6,179 nt of DNA from Deltaproteobacteria bacterium (GTDB lineage: Bacteria; Desulfobacterota; Desulfobacteria; Desulfobacterales; Desulfatibacillaceae). The notes below the pieces were generated by a model. It was given only the letters and a program-made list of their open reading frames with translations, ran no database searches and had not been told where the DNA came from. A program made the translations under genes and the position numbers. The stretch is taken from positions 1 to 6,179 of the forward strand of contig JAFDHW010000153.1 in NCBI GenBank assembly GCA_019308705.1. Direction: 5' to 3'. Shown here piece by piece: positions 1-6,103 of the stretch (within the stretch, counting starts at the first letter, position 1; every line of letters starts with the position of its first letter).

Positions 1-3
1 CTC

Positions 4-92
4 GCCCGATTTCCGCGCTGGCCGCGTTATCGGGGCTCGGCGTACCAAAGTACGCCTTCACCCCTCTAGCCTTGCCAGCACGGAAATCAGGC
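4..92. repeat. Long imperfect palindrome (REP/MITE-like candidate)
   Basis: Outer arms at 8-22 (GATTTCCGCGCTGGC) and 74-88 (GCCAGCACGGAAATC) are complementary over 15 bp with one G-T mismatch. Pairing resumes at 4-6 with 90-92. Inside, GGGG 32-35 can pair with CCCC 61-64, and a perfect 7-bp hairpin, GGCGTAC-CAAA-GTACGCC, sits at 39-56. The whole folds as one elongated hairpin. It lies 3' of the TetR gene, but no T-run follows on that strand, so it is not a standard Rho-independent terminator. The size and nested symmetry resemble interspersed palindromic elements. That it recurs elsewhere in the genome is a guess. The motif AAATCAG also repeats at 84, 114 and 128. Confidence 0.55.
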
Positions 93-130
93 TTCGTGAA
101 TAATCCGGGTTATAAATCAGCCGGCGCAAA

Positions 131-730
131 TCAGGCGGGATTGAAAATTCCCGGGCTCAGGATGGCGCTGATCTTGCGCGAGGCCTCTTCCAGGTCCCGC
201 GGCGGCTCCCGGCCCGTGCCGAAGTAATAGTAAGCGGTTCGAAGGAGCGCCCCGGCCAAGAGGTTGGCGGCCAACGCCAGGTCCAGGTCCGGCCGCACGT
301 GGCCGTTTCGTATGCCCAGCGAAAGGTCTGCCGCGATCATGTCCATGATCCGCTCTTCGAACTTTTTGATCACGGCCTCCAGTTCCTGGTGCAGACCCAG
401 GCCCATGCGTAAATAGATCCGGGAGATGTCCGGGTCCCCGGCGAAAAACTCCAGGGTGCGGTGGATGCGCAGCCGGAAATAATCCACAGGGTCCACGGCG
501 GCCAGGTTCATGTCCCTTTCCAGGGAAACGGTGCTCTCCCACTTTTCGTAATACTTTTCCAAAAGCCGGACAAACAGGTCGTCCTTGTTCTTGAAGTACT
601 GGTAGATGGTGCCCCGTGCGATGCCCGCCTCCCGGATGATGTCCGAGATCTGGGTCTGGTGGTACCCTTTTTCGGCAAAGAGTTTCTTTGCCTTGTCCAG
701 GATCATCTCCCTGCGCTCTTTGGGGTCCAT
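131..730 (-). CDS. TetR/AcrR-family transcriptional repressor
   Basis: This 199-residue protein has the normal TetR-family length. The N-terminal domain is typical: an amphipathic helix (REMILDKAKKLFAEKGY, residues 7-23), then the helix-turn-helix at about 26-46 with the family signature GIARGTIYQYFKNKDDLF (36-53). The rest is a helical ligand-binding and dimerisation domain that diverges too much to name the ligand. The start is ATG at 730, because AGGAAGG (737-743) lies 6 nt upstream. The frame stays open to 928, but that extension would translate both operator palindromes. The gene diverges from the lipid operon, so the likely inducer is an acyl-CoA or fatty acid, as for FadR/PsrA-type TetR regulators; this is inference from context. 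A palindrome 30 bp upstream of its start suggests autorepression. Confidence 0.93.
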   Translation of the reverse strand: MDPKERREMILDKAKKLFAEKGYHQTQISDIIREAGIARGTIYQYFKNKDDLFVRLLEKYYEKWESTVSLERDMNLAAVDPVDYFRLRIHRTLEFFAGDPDISRIYLRMGLGLHQELEAVIKKFEERIMDMIAADLSLGIRNGHVRPDLDLALAANLLAGALLRTAYYYFGTGREPPRDLEEASRKISAILSPGIFNPA

Positions 731-759
731 GGCGTCCCTTCCTGCGTCCGGCGATATGA

Positions 760-773
760 ACTGACATGTCAGT
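760..773. promoter_or_regulatory. Operator palindrome O1, repressor-gene side
   Basis: ACTGACATGTCAGT is a perfect 14-bp palindrome. It lies between the minus-strand promoter candidate and the ribosome binding site of the TetR gene, where a bound dimer would block transcription of the repressor's own gene. The same core occurs once more in the window, at 889-902. The form TGAC-AT-GTCA fits the short inverted repeats bound by TetR dimers. Confidence 0.8.
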
Positions 774-774
774 C

Positions 775-804
775 TATTTCGCACACCCCCCCGGTCCCTG
801 TCAA
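775..804 (-). promoter_or_regulatory. Promoter candidate for the TetR gene
   Basis: On the minus strand a perfect -35 hexamer TTGACA occupies 804-799. At 17-18 nt spacing it is followed by a weak AT-rich -10 (CGAAAT/GAAATA, 781-775), which abuts operator O1. The -35 is good and the -10 is poor, so the exact -10 position is uncertain. Confidence 0.45.
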
Positions 805-858
805 GCGTGCCGGTTTCTTCTCCGGGCGTCCCTATTTTCGCCCGCCTGCACAAAGCGG

Positions 859-887
859 TTGACAGCCGGGCCAAAGGCGCATAATAA
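859..887 (+). promoter_or_regulatory. Promoter candidate for the SCP2/acyl-CoA synthetase/thiolase operon
   Basis: TTGACA at 859-864 matches the sigma-70 -35 consensus. An AT-rich stretch CATAATAA at 880-887 supplies the -10: CATAAT matches TATAAT at five of six positions with a 15-nt spacer, or a shifted hexamer gives 16-17 nt. Operator O2 begins at the last base of this stretch, so a repressor there would cover the transcription start. Confidence 0.6.
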
Positions 888-904
888 GACTGACATGTCA
901 GTCT
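887..904. promoter_or_regulatory. Operator palindrome O2, operon side
   Basis: AGACTGACATGTCAGTCT is a perfect 18-bp palindrome whose 14-bp core is identical to O1. It overlaps the probable transcription start of the plus-strand operon and lies about 50 bp upstream of the first start codon. Its centre is 129 bp from that of O1. The extra two matching base pairs on each side suggest that O2 may be the stronger site; this is inference. Confidence 0.82.
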
Positions 905-940
905 AATCATGCGGTTTCCGCCCCCCACAACCCAATTCTC

Positions 941-948
941 AAAGGAGG
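941..948 (+). promoter_or_regulatory. Ribosome binding site that decides the SCP2 gene start
   Basis: AAAGGAGG is a near-perfect Shine-Dalgarno sequence. It directly abuts the ATG at 949 with no spacer, but is 6 nt from the in-frame ATG at 955. Normal spacing favours 955 as the true start. Confidence 0.8.
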
Positions 949-954
949 ATGAAC

Positions 955-1515
955 ATGGAAGTACCCAAGGACATTTCGATCAAGGACCTCTTCTTGGACT
1001 TTGCCCCCAAAATGGCCCAGGGGGCTCTGGCCCTGGGCGGCAAGGTGGACGAGCTGGCGGGCACGGAGTTCACCCTGGTGGTGGACGTCTCCGGTGAAAA
1101 GTACCGCTACATCGTGAAGAACGGCCAGGAGTTCGACGTGGGCGAAGGCGACCTGGACGCCCCCATGGTGCGCCTCGAGGTGTCCAAGGACGACCTGGAA
1201 AAGATGATCAAGAACAATGAACTGGACATGCTTTTGGGCATCCAGAGCGACCTCAACAAGAGCAAATACGACGCCCTGTCCCGGATCAAGGGCACCATGA
1301 CGGCGGTTCTGTCCAACGACGACGGCAGCGAGTACACCATCGTGGCGAAGTTCAACAACGCGGATACACCCAAGGCCACTTTCCGGCTGAAGACCTCGGA
1401 TTCCGCGGCACTGGCCCGCAAGGAGGTCAACCCCGTGAACCTGTTCATGCAGGGCCAGATGAAGATCGAGGGCGACATGGCCTTTGCCATGACCACCCAG
1501 CCCTTGTTCACCTAA
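955..1515 (+). CDS. SCP2-like sterol/lipid-carrier domain protein
   Basis: This 186-residue soluble protein has no signal peptide or membrane segment. The C-terminal part carries the SCP2 signature: IKGTMTAV (111-118), strands through YTIVAKF and ATFRLKTSDS (127-150), then NPVNLFMQGQMKIEGDMAFAM (159-179), equivalent to the usual 'GKlkveGD' ending. SCP2 domains form a hydrophobic cavity that holds fatty acyl chains, acyl-CoAs or sterols. The N-terminal half (39-95) has a similar pattern: strands, an acidic turn, 'APMVRLEVSKDDLEKMI', then a leucine-rich end. It may therefore be a diverged second unit. It is the first gene of the operon, just behind operator O2. A carrier or presenter role for the downstream synthetase or thiolase is inferred. 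Bacterial ligands of such proteins are mostly unknown. Confidence 0.87.
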   Translation: MEVPKDISIKDLFLDFAPKMAQGALALGGKVDELAGTEFTLVVDVSGEKYRYIVKNGQEFDVGEGDLDAPMVRLEVSKDDLEKMIKNNELDMLLGIQSDLNKSKYDALSRIKGTMTAVLSNDDGSEYTIVAKFNNADTPKATFRLKTSDSAALARKEVNPVNLFMQGQMKIEGDMAFAMTTQPLFT

Positions 1516-1533
1516 ACGTCCTGGTATGCAACG

Positions 1534-1555
1534 GGCCCGCCGCCGGTCGCGGGCC
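1534..1555 (+). other. Intergenic hairpin after the SCP2 gene
   Basis: GGCCCGC (1534-1540) and GCGGGCC (1549-1555) form a perfect 7-bp GC stem with an 8-nt loop, starting 18 nt after the SCP2 stop. No T-tract follows, so it is not a convincing intrinsic terminator. It could stabilise the upstream mRNA end or partially attenuate transcription into the synthetase gene. Confidence 0.4.
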
Positions 1556-1564
1556 ATGGATCCT

Positions 1565-1631
1565 TCGCCCCTTGTCTCCCGCCTCACAACGGGACTTGCG
1601 CGCCGTTGCCCGGGCTGGTAACAAGGGGCGA
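1565..1631 (+). repeat. Nested inverted repeats in the leader of the acyl-CoA synthetase gene
   Basis: TCGCCCCTTGT (1565-1575) and ACAAGGGGCGA (1621-1631) are perfect 11-bp complements 45 nt apart. Inside them CAACGG (1587-1592) and CCGTTG (1603-1608) form a second stem with a 10-nt loop. Together they could fold as a stem with an internal hairpin. The outer arm ends 31 nt before the GTG start, leaving the ribosome site AGGAG (1652-1656) free. Possible roles are mRNA processing or translation control, or a remnant of a mobile palindrome. No known riboswitch class is recognisable. Confidence 0.5.
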
Positions 1632-1662
1632 TTCCTTTATACACGGACAATAGGAGAAAAAC

Positions 1663-3558
1663 GTGCTGTTCCGCAGAGAAGAACCGCCCTGGCTCAAGGA
1701 ATACCGGCTGTTCGGCCTGCCGGAGACCCTGGCCCCGTACCCCGATGAACCCGTGGGCCACCTGGTGGACATGGCGGCCGAAAAGTACAAGAAGACCGGC
1801 ATCATCGTAAACGGATTCCGACTCACCTACCCGGAGGTGAAGGACCACGCGGACCGCCTGGCCGCGGCTCTGTACGACCTGGGCCTAAAAAAGGGCGAGC
1901 GGGTGGCCACGCTTCTGCCCACCTGCATCCAGTACGCGGTGGCGGACTACGCCATCGGCAAGGCCGGGCTGGTGCACGTGCCTTCCTCGTTCATCGAGGC
2001 CCCGGCCAACCTGGAGCACAAGTTCTCCGAATCCTCCCCCAAGGCCCTGGTGTGCATCGCGGACCAGGCCGAGCTGGGGGAGCGGCTGTTGAAGACCACG
2101 TCGGTGAAGTATTTGATCCTGACCGACATGGACGACTACTCGGACAACCCCCCGGCCGGCCCCGGAACCCACAGCCGCTCGGGCATCCTGTCCTTCATGG
2201 ACCTCATCCGGTCCTATCCCCCCCGTCCGCCCCGCATCTCCTTCCACGTGGAAACCGACCTGGAGACCCTGATCTTCACGGGCGGCACCACGGGAGTGCC
2301 CAAGGGATGCATGGTCACCCACAGGAACACCTACGCCAACACCCTGCAGACCTCGCTGGCCTTCGGCGGCGCAGCCGCGGCCACCCGGGGCGCGGTGGCG
2401 GCGCTTCTGGGCATCCCCTTTTTCCACTCCTACGGCCACGTGGTCATGCACTCCATGACCTACAACGGCTACGACCAGGTGCTCATCCCCGACGCCCGGG
2501 ACGTGGACGCCATCGTGGAGTCCATCCGCAGGCACCACCCCGTGGTCCAGTTCGGCGTGCCCACGCAATTTTTGAAGATGAGCGCACAGAAGCTTTCCAA
2601 CATGGGCATCCTGGGGCTCTCGGGCTCCGCGCCGCTTCCCCCGGGCACCCAGAAGGAGTTCGAGGAAAAATCCGGCGGCGGCATCATGGAGGGTTACGGG
2701 CTTTCGGAGATGGGCCCCGCCACCCACATGAACCCCTCGTTTCTCATCCGGCTCATGGGGGGAACCCGCCAGGTCAAGGCCTTAACCCATGTCCTGTCTT
2801 TGCCCGGCGTGCCCCGGGCGGCCAACCGGGCGCTCAGATTGGTGGGGCCGGAGCTTTTGGGAATGGTGGTCAGCCGGGCCACCTCCATGGCCGTGAAGGC
2901 CACCAGGAACAAGGAATCCAGCAAAAAACTGGAGAAACGGGGCACCGTGGGCATCCCCATGCCCGACACCGAGATCCGGTTTTTGGACCTGGAGACCGGC
3001 CGGCCCCTGTCCTACCAGGAGATGCTTTCCGGCGCCCGCGGCGAGCTTCTCATGCGCGGCCCCCAGCGCATGCTGGGCTACTGGCCCGAGCCGGGCACGG
3101 GCATCGACCCCGAGGGCTGGGTCCACACCTCCGACGTGGTGCAGATCGACGAGCGGGGATACTTCTACATCGTGGACCGCACCAAGGACATGATCAACGT
3201 GTCCGGCATGAAGGTCTATTCCCGGGAGATCGACGACCTGTTGAACGACCACCCCAAGGTCTTGTCCGGCGCGGCGGTGGGCGTCCCGGACCCGGAGCGG
3301 GAAGGCAGCGAGCGCGTAGCCGTGTTCGCGGTGCCCAAGCCCGGGTGCGGGGACCTCACCGAACAGGAGATCATAGACTACCTGAAACAACACGTGGCCA
3401 AATACGCCATGCCCAAGCTGGTACGCATCGTGGACGAGATGCCCGTGACCGCGGTGCAGAAACTGGACAAGAAGGCGCTGCGCAAGATGGCGGAACAGGA
3501 ATTGGCCAAGCAACCCGCCAAAGGCGGAAAAACCGGCAAGAAGGAGGAATCTTCATGA
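1663..3558 (+). CDS. AMP-forming long-chain acyl-CoA synthetase (FadD-like)
   Basis: This 631-residue enzyme belongs to the ANL adenylating superfamily and activates a carboxylic acid with ATP and CoA to an acyl-CoA. Motifs in order: the ATP-binding loop TGGTTGVPKG (206-215), FFHSYGH (253-259), SGSAPLP (320-326), EGYGLSE (343-349), the ribose-binding aspartate in HTSD (D491), DRTKDMINVSGMKVYSREID (505-524), and the catalytic lysine K600 in AVQKLDKKALRK. All the main catalytic elements are present. The start is GTG: AGGAG (1652-1656) stands 6 nt upstream and no ATG is better placed. About 67 residues (360-426) between NPS and GTVGIP have no counterpart in typical family members. They are hydrophobic and basic, with lysine-rich ends. 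The TGA stop overlaps the thiolase ATG, implying translational coupling. Chain-length specificity cannot be read from the sequence. Confidence 0.92.
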   Translation: MLFRREEPPWLKEYRLFGLPETLAPYPDEPVGHLVDMAAEKYKKTGIIVNGFRLTYPEVKDHADRLAAALYDLGLKKGERVATLLPTCIQYAVADYAIGKAGLVHVPSSFIEAPANLEHKFSESSPKALVCIADQAELGERLLKTTSVKYLILTDMDDYSDNPPAGPGTHSRSGILSFMDLIRSYPPRPPRISFHVETDLETLIFTGGTTGVPKGCMVTHRNTYANTLQTSLAFGGAAAATRGAVAALLGIPFFHSYGHVVMHSMTYNGYDQVLIPDARDVDAIVESIRRHHPVVQFGVPTQFLKMSAQKLSNMGILGLSGSAPLPPGTQKEFEEKSGGGIMEGYGLSEMGPATHMNPSFLIRLMGGTRQVKALTHVLSLPGVPRAANRALRLVGPELLGMVVSRATSMAVKATRNKESSKKLEKRGTVGIPMPDTEIRFLDLETGRPLSYQEMLSGARGELLMRGPQRMLGYWPEPGTGIDPEGWVHTSDVVQIDERGYFYIVDRTKDMINVSGMKVYSREIDDLLNDHPKVLSGAAVGVPDPEREGSERVAVFAVPKPGCGDLTEQEIIDYLKQHVAKYAMPKLVRIVDEMPVTAVQKLDKKALRKMAEQELAKQPAKGGKTGKKEESS

Positions 3559-4733
3559 AAGAGTGCGTGTTCATCGACGGCGTTCGCACCCCCAATGGCC
3601 GCGCCCACGCGGAAAAAGGCTGGTTCAGGAACCGCCGCCCGGACGAGCTTCTGGGCGAAGTCTACAAGGCGATTTTCGAGCGCAACCCCAAGGTGGCGCC
3701 CGAGGCGCTGGACGCCGTGTTCGTGGGCTGCGCCAATCCTTCCGGCATGCAGAACGACATCGGCCGCCTGGCCTGGCTGGCCCACGGCTACCCGGACTCC
3801 GTGGCATCCAACACCATCACCAACCAGTGCCCCTCGGGCATGGCCGCCACCATCCACGCGGCCCGCGCCGTCATGACCGGCGAAGCGGACCTCATGCTGG
3901 CCGCCGGCGTGGAGGACATGGAAAAAGTTCCCATGGGCGCGAACATGGATTTTCCGCCCTACCTGTTCAACCGGTACAACCCCTTGGACCTTCCCATGGG
4001 CAACACCGCGGAAAAGGTGGCTGAGCAGTACAAGATCGCCCGTGAAGACATGGAGAACATGGCCATATGGTCCCACAAGAAGGCGGCGGCCGCGCGCGAC
4101 GCGGGCAAGTTCAAGGGCGAGATCGTGCCGGTGAAAGGCCTGGACGAAGCGGGCAACGAGATGGTGGTGGACCGCGACCAGTGGGTGCGGGACACCCTGG
4201 ACCCGGAAAAAATGAAGACCATGGTAAGCCCCTTCAAGCCCGAGGGGGTGGTCACCGCGGCCACGTCCTCGCCGCTCACCCAGGGTGCCTGCGCGCTGCT
4301 CATGGCCAGCCGCGAAAAGGCCGACGAGTTGGGTCTTTCCTACACCTACAAGTACTCCCTGGGTGTGTTCGGCGGGTGCGACCCCACCATCATGGGCATC
4401 GGTCCCGTGGTGGCGGTGAAGAAAATCTTTGACAAAACCGGCCTGAAGCCCGAAGACTTGGCAGCCATCGAGCTGAACGAGGCGTTTGCCTCCCAGGCCC
4501 TGGCCTGCATCCGCGAGCTTAAGCTGGACAATGAAAACGCCCCGTTCGACCGGGTGAACCAATGGGGCGGCGCGATAGCCCTGGGCCATCCCCTGGGCGA
4601 ATCCGGCGCACGCATCATCATCACTCTGTTGAACATCCTGAAGACCGACCACCCCGACGGCAAGTACGGCCTGGCCTCCCTGTGCGGCGGCTTTGGCAAC
4701 ACCGCCGCGGTGCTGGTGGAAAAAGTGGCCTAA
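3555..4733 (+). CDS. FadA-like thiolase (3-ketoacyl-CoA thiolase/acetyl-CoA acyltransferase)
   Basis: This 392-residue protein has the usual thiolase length. The nucleophilic cysteine is C92 in NQCPSGM. NEAF lies at 308-311, the catalytic histidine H345 in GGAIALGHPLGESGAR, and the second catalytic cysteine C377 in LCGGFGN. The segment around GCDPTIMGIGP and the domain order match degradative thiolases such as FadA, which cleave 3-ketoacyl-CoA with CoA to acetyl-CoA and a shortened acyl-CoA. Biosynthetic acetoacetyl-CoA formation cannot be excluded. A proline follows C92 where glycine or alanine is usual. AAGGAGG (3541-3547) is 7 nt from the ATG, which overlaps the upstream TGA by 4 bp. The frame is also open upstream through the synthetase gene, but that stretch is not thiolase-like. 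It is the last gene of the operon; no FadB-type partner is adjacent. Confidence 0.93.
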   Translation: MKECVFIDGVRTPNGRAHAEKGWFRNRRPDELLGEVYKAIFERNPKVAPEALDAVFVGCANPSGMQNDIGRLAWLAHGYPDSVASNTITNQCPSGMAATIHAARAVMTGEADLMLAAGVEDMEKVPMGANMDFPPYLFNRYNPLDLPMGNTAEKVAEQYKIAREDMENMAIWSHKKAAAARDAGKFKGEIVPVKGLDEAGNEMVVDRDQWVRDTLDPEKMKTMVSPFKPEGVVTAATSSPLTQGACALLMASREKADELGLSYTYKYSLGVFGGCDPTIMGIGPVVAVKKIFDKTGLKPEDLAAIELNEAFASQALACIRELKLDNENAPFDRVNQWGGAIALGHPLGESGARIIITLLNILKTDHPDGKYGLASLCGGFGNTAAVLVEKVA

Positions 4734-4741
4734 AAGACCAC

Positions 4742-4769
4742 GGGGAGGGGCCCGACCGGGCCCCTCCCC
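4742..4769 (+). terminator. Strong hairpin at the operon end (T-less terminator candidate)
   Basis: GGGGAGGGGCCC (4742-4753) and GGGCCCCTCCCC (4758-4769) form a perfect 12-bp stem with the loop GACC, 8 nt after the thiolase stop. The next bases are C/A/T mixed with no T-tract, so classical intrinsic termination is not assured. It may terminate without a U-run or protect the 3' end of the mRNA. Confidence 0.6.
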
Positions 4770-4857
4770 CACACCCTCTCCGGTCCCCCCGGCGCCTCCG
4801 GCGAAATGCCGCCTTATAAAGCCTTTGGGTTTGTAAAAAAGGAAGCGAAAACCGCCT
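4770..4857. other. Spacer upstream of the ligase gene
   Basis: A C-rich stretch leads to GGCGCCTCCGGCG (4791-4803) and then an AT-rich segment with TATAAA (4815-4820) and a run of A at 4835-4840. TATAAA could serve as a -10, but there is no credible -35 at 16-18 nt. AAGGAAG (4839-4845) is the probable ribosome site of the next gene, 12 nt from its GTG, which is somewhat long. No coding capacity is evident. Confidence 0.35.
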
Positions 4858-6066
4858 GTGAATCCAGGAACCAAGGACAGGTTGGCGGATGCGTGCGACC
4901 GGGTGTGCGCCTGCGCGGCGGCTTTCGTGCCGGTGGGGATCGTGCTGGGCAACGTGGTGTTCGAGACCGCCCTGGCCCTGGTGTGCCTCCTGTACTTCTT
5001 TCGCCTTGCCCTGTTGCGGGAAAATCCCCTCCCCTTTTTGAAGACCCAGCCCGTGATCCTGGCCTGGTTCGGGTGGTTCGCCGTGGCGGCCGTAAGCGTG
5101 GTGGCCAACGGCGCGGGGTCCAAGGGCCTGGGCCACGACCTGGTGCTTGTCCGGTTTCCCCTGTTCTTGGCCGCGGTGGTCAGCCTGGGGCAAAGGCGGC
5201 CCCTGTTCTCCACCCTTTCCCGGGGCCTGGCCGCGGCCGTGGCGGCGGCCGCCATAAACACCGCCAGCGCCTACCTGTTGGGTTGGGACCTGGTGGGCCA
5301 TTCCCTGGAGCGCTACATCTACAAGTTGCAGGAGGCCAACCGCATAGCCAGCCTCATGCCCTACGCCGCGCCCTTTCTCATGGGATGGGCCCTGGGGGGC
5401 AAGAACCTCTCCCAAAACAAGCGCATCGCCCTTTTGGCTCTTTGCGCCCTGGCCTTTGGCCAGGCCCTGCAGACCAGGATCCGCACCTCCATCCTGGGCG
5501 CGGCGGCCGGCCTGGCAACGGTGGGCTCGCTGCTGGCCTGGCGGCGGCGCAAGGCCCCGGTGGCGGCGGCGGCGGTCCTCTTGTGCGTGGCCGCTGCGGG
5601 CGTGCTCTTCTTCGTCGGGGACAACTTCCGCGACCTGGGCTCCTTGCGGGACCGGGTGTACATGTGGCAGGTTTCCGTCCGCATATGGCAGGACAACCCC
5701 CTTCTGGGCTCCGGAGTTTCCTCGTTCAGGAACTGCTACGAGGCCGTGGCGGCCACAGCCCGGGTGAAACCCCTGTTCGGCCCGGGCACGTACTCCCAGA
5801 GCGCCTACCACGCCCACAGCCTGCCGGTCATGCTCCTGGCCGCCACGGGGGCGGCCGGGCTGTTGGCCTTTGCCCTGGTCTATTACCTTTTGGCCAAAAG
5901 AGCCTTCACCACGGCCCGGGGCGCGCGCGCCGGGCTTTTTTCGTTTCCCCTGGTGGTGGCATCCCTGGGCGTCACGGGGTTCAATCCCTATTCCTCCTGC
6001 TACCAAGCCATCCTCGCCTTTTTCACCGTCCTCATCCTTCTTCCCGAACAGGACTGCGCCGCCTGA
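4858..6066 (+). CDS. O-antigen ligase/polymerase-like membrane protein (Wzy/WaaL family)
   Basis: This 402-residue polytopic inner-membrane protein has about 10-12 hydrophobic segments, for example 17-53, 65-84, 219-254 and the last 35 residues. Between segments lies a large, probably periplasmic loop with the Wzy_C features: R264/R266, W270, then NPLLGSG (280-286), and later YHAHSLP (317-323) leading into GAAGLLAF. TRIRTS (206-211) matches the conserved arginine/serine region before the loop. The family joins O-antigen or other glycans to lipid A core, or polymerises them, using undecaprenyl-linked donors. Substrate cannot be read from the sequence. GTG at 4858 is the first possible start, because a TAA in the same frame lies at 4834. 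The 10-12 residue tail after the last membrane segment ends exactly at a group II intron boundary. No sugar-transferase neighbours are visible. Confidence 0.82.
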   Translation: MNPGTKDRLADACDRVCACAAAFVPVGIVLGNVVFETALALVCLLYFFRLALLRENPLPFLKTQPVILAWFGWFAVAAVSVVANGAGSKGLGHDLVLVRFPLFLAAVVSLGQRRPLFSTLSRGLAAAVAAAAINTASAYLLGWDLVGHSLERYIYKLQEANRIASLMPYAAPFLMGWALGGKNLSQNKRIALLALCALAFGQALQTRIRTSILGAAAGLATVGSLLAWRRRKAPVAAAAVLLCVAAAGVLFFVGDNFRDLGSLRDRVYMWQVSVRIWQDNPLLGSGVSSFRNCYEAVAATARVKPLFGPGTYSQSAYHAHSLPVMLLAATGAAGLLAFALVYYLLAKRAFTTARGARAGLFSFPLVVASLGVTGFNPYSSCYQAILAFFTVLILLPEQDCAA

Positions 6067-6072
6067 TCGAGT

Positions 6073-6098
6073 AGGGGGGCGGGTTGCCCCGCCCCCCT
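6073..6098 (+). terminator. Hairpin serving as ligase-gene terminator and as intron domain VI
   Basis: AGGGGGGCGGG (6073-6083) and CCCGCCCCCCT (6088-6098) pair perfectly over 11 bp with the loop TTGC, and TTTC follows. It starts 7 nt after the ligase TGA. On the plus strand this is a plausible though short-tailed intrinsic terminator. On the minus strand it occupies the place of domain VI of the intron. Confidence 0.65.
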
Positions 6099-6103
6099 TT
6101 CAC

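Noticed and set aside
461..862. Plus-strand open frame of 133 codons opposite the TetR gene
   Set aside because: It is antisense to a clear TetR protein and runs through the divergent promoter region.
731..928. N-terminal extension of the TetR protein to 928
   Set aside because: It would translate both operators and the promoters; the ATG at 730 has a well-spaced ribosome site and begins the standard TetR N-terminus.
949..954. ATG at 949 as the SCP2 gene start
   Set aside because: It directly abuts the Shine-Dalgarno sequence with no spacer; the ATG at 955 has normal spacing.
2052..4733. Open frame of 893 codons reading into the thiolase
   Set aside because: The upstream 500 codons are an Arg/Gly/Pro/His-rich out-of-frame reading of the acyl-CoA synthetase gene. 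Thiolase homology and the ribosome site begin at 3555.
3378..5261. Long minus-strand open frame of 627 codons
   Set aside because: It is antisense to the thiolase and synthetase genes, has low-complexity composition and no domain, and arises from high GC at third codon positions.
4621..6006. Minus-strand open frame of 461 codons opposite the ligase gene
   Set aside because: It is Gly/Gln/Arg-rich without any motif. The plus strand has a coherent membrane protein with family signatures.
4806..6074. Plus-strand open frame of 422 codons in another frame over the ligase gene
   Set aside because: It is a Gly/Pro/Arg-rich shadow; the 4858-6066 frame has the membrane segments and Wzy_C motifs.
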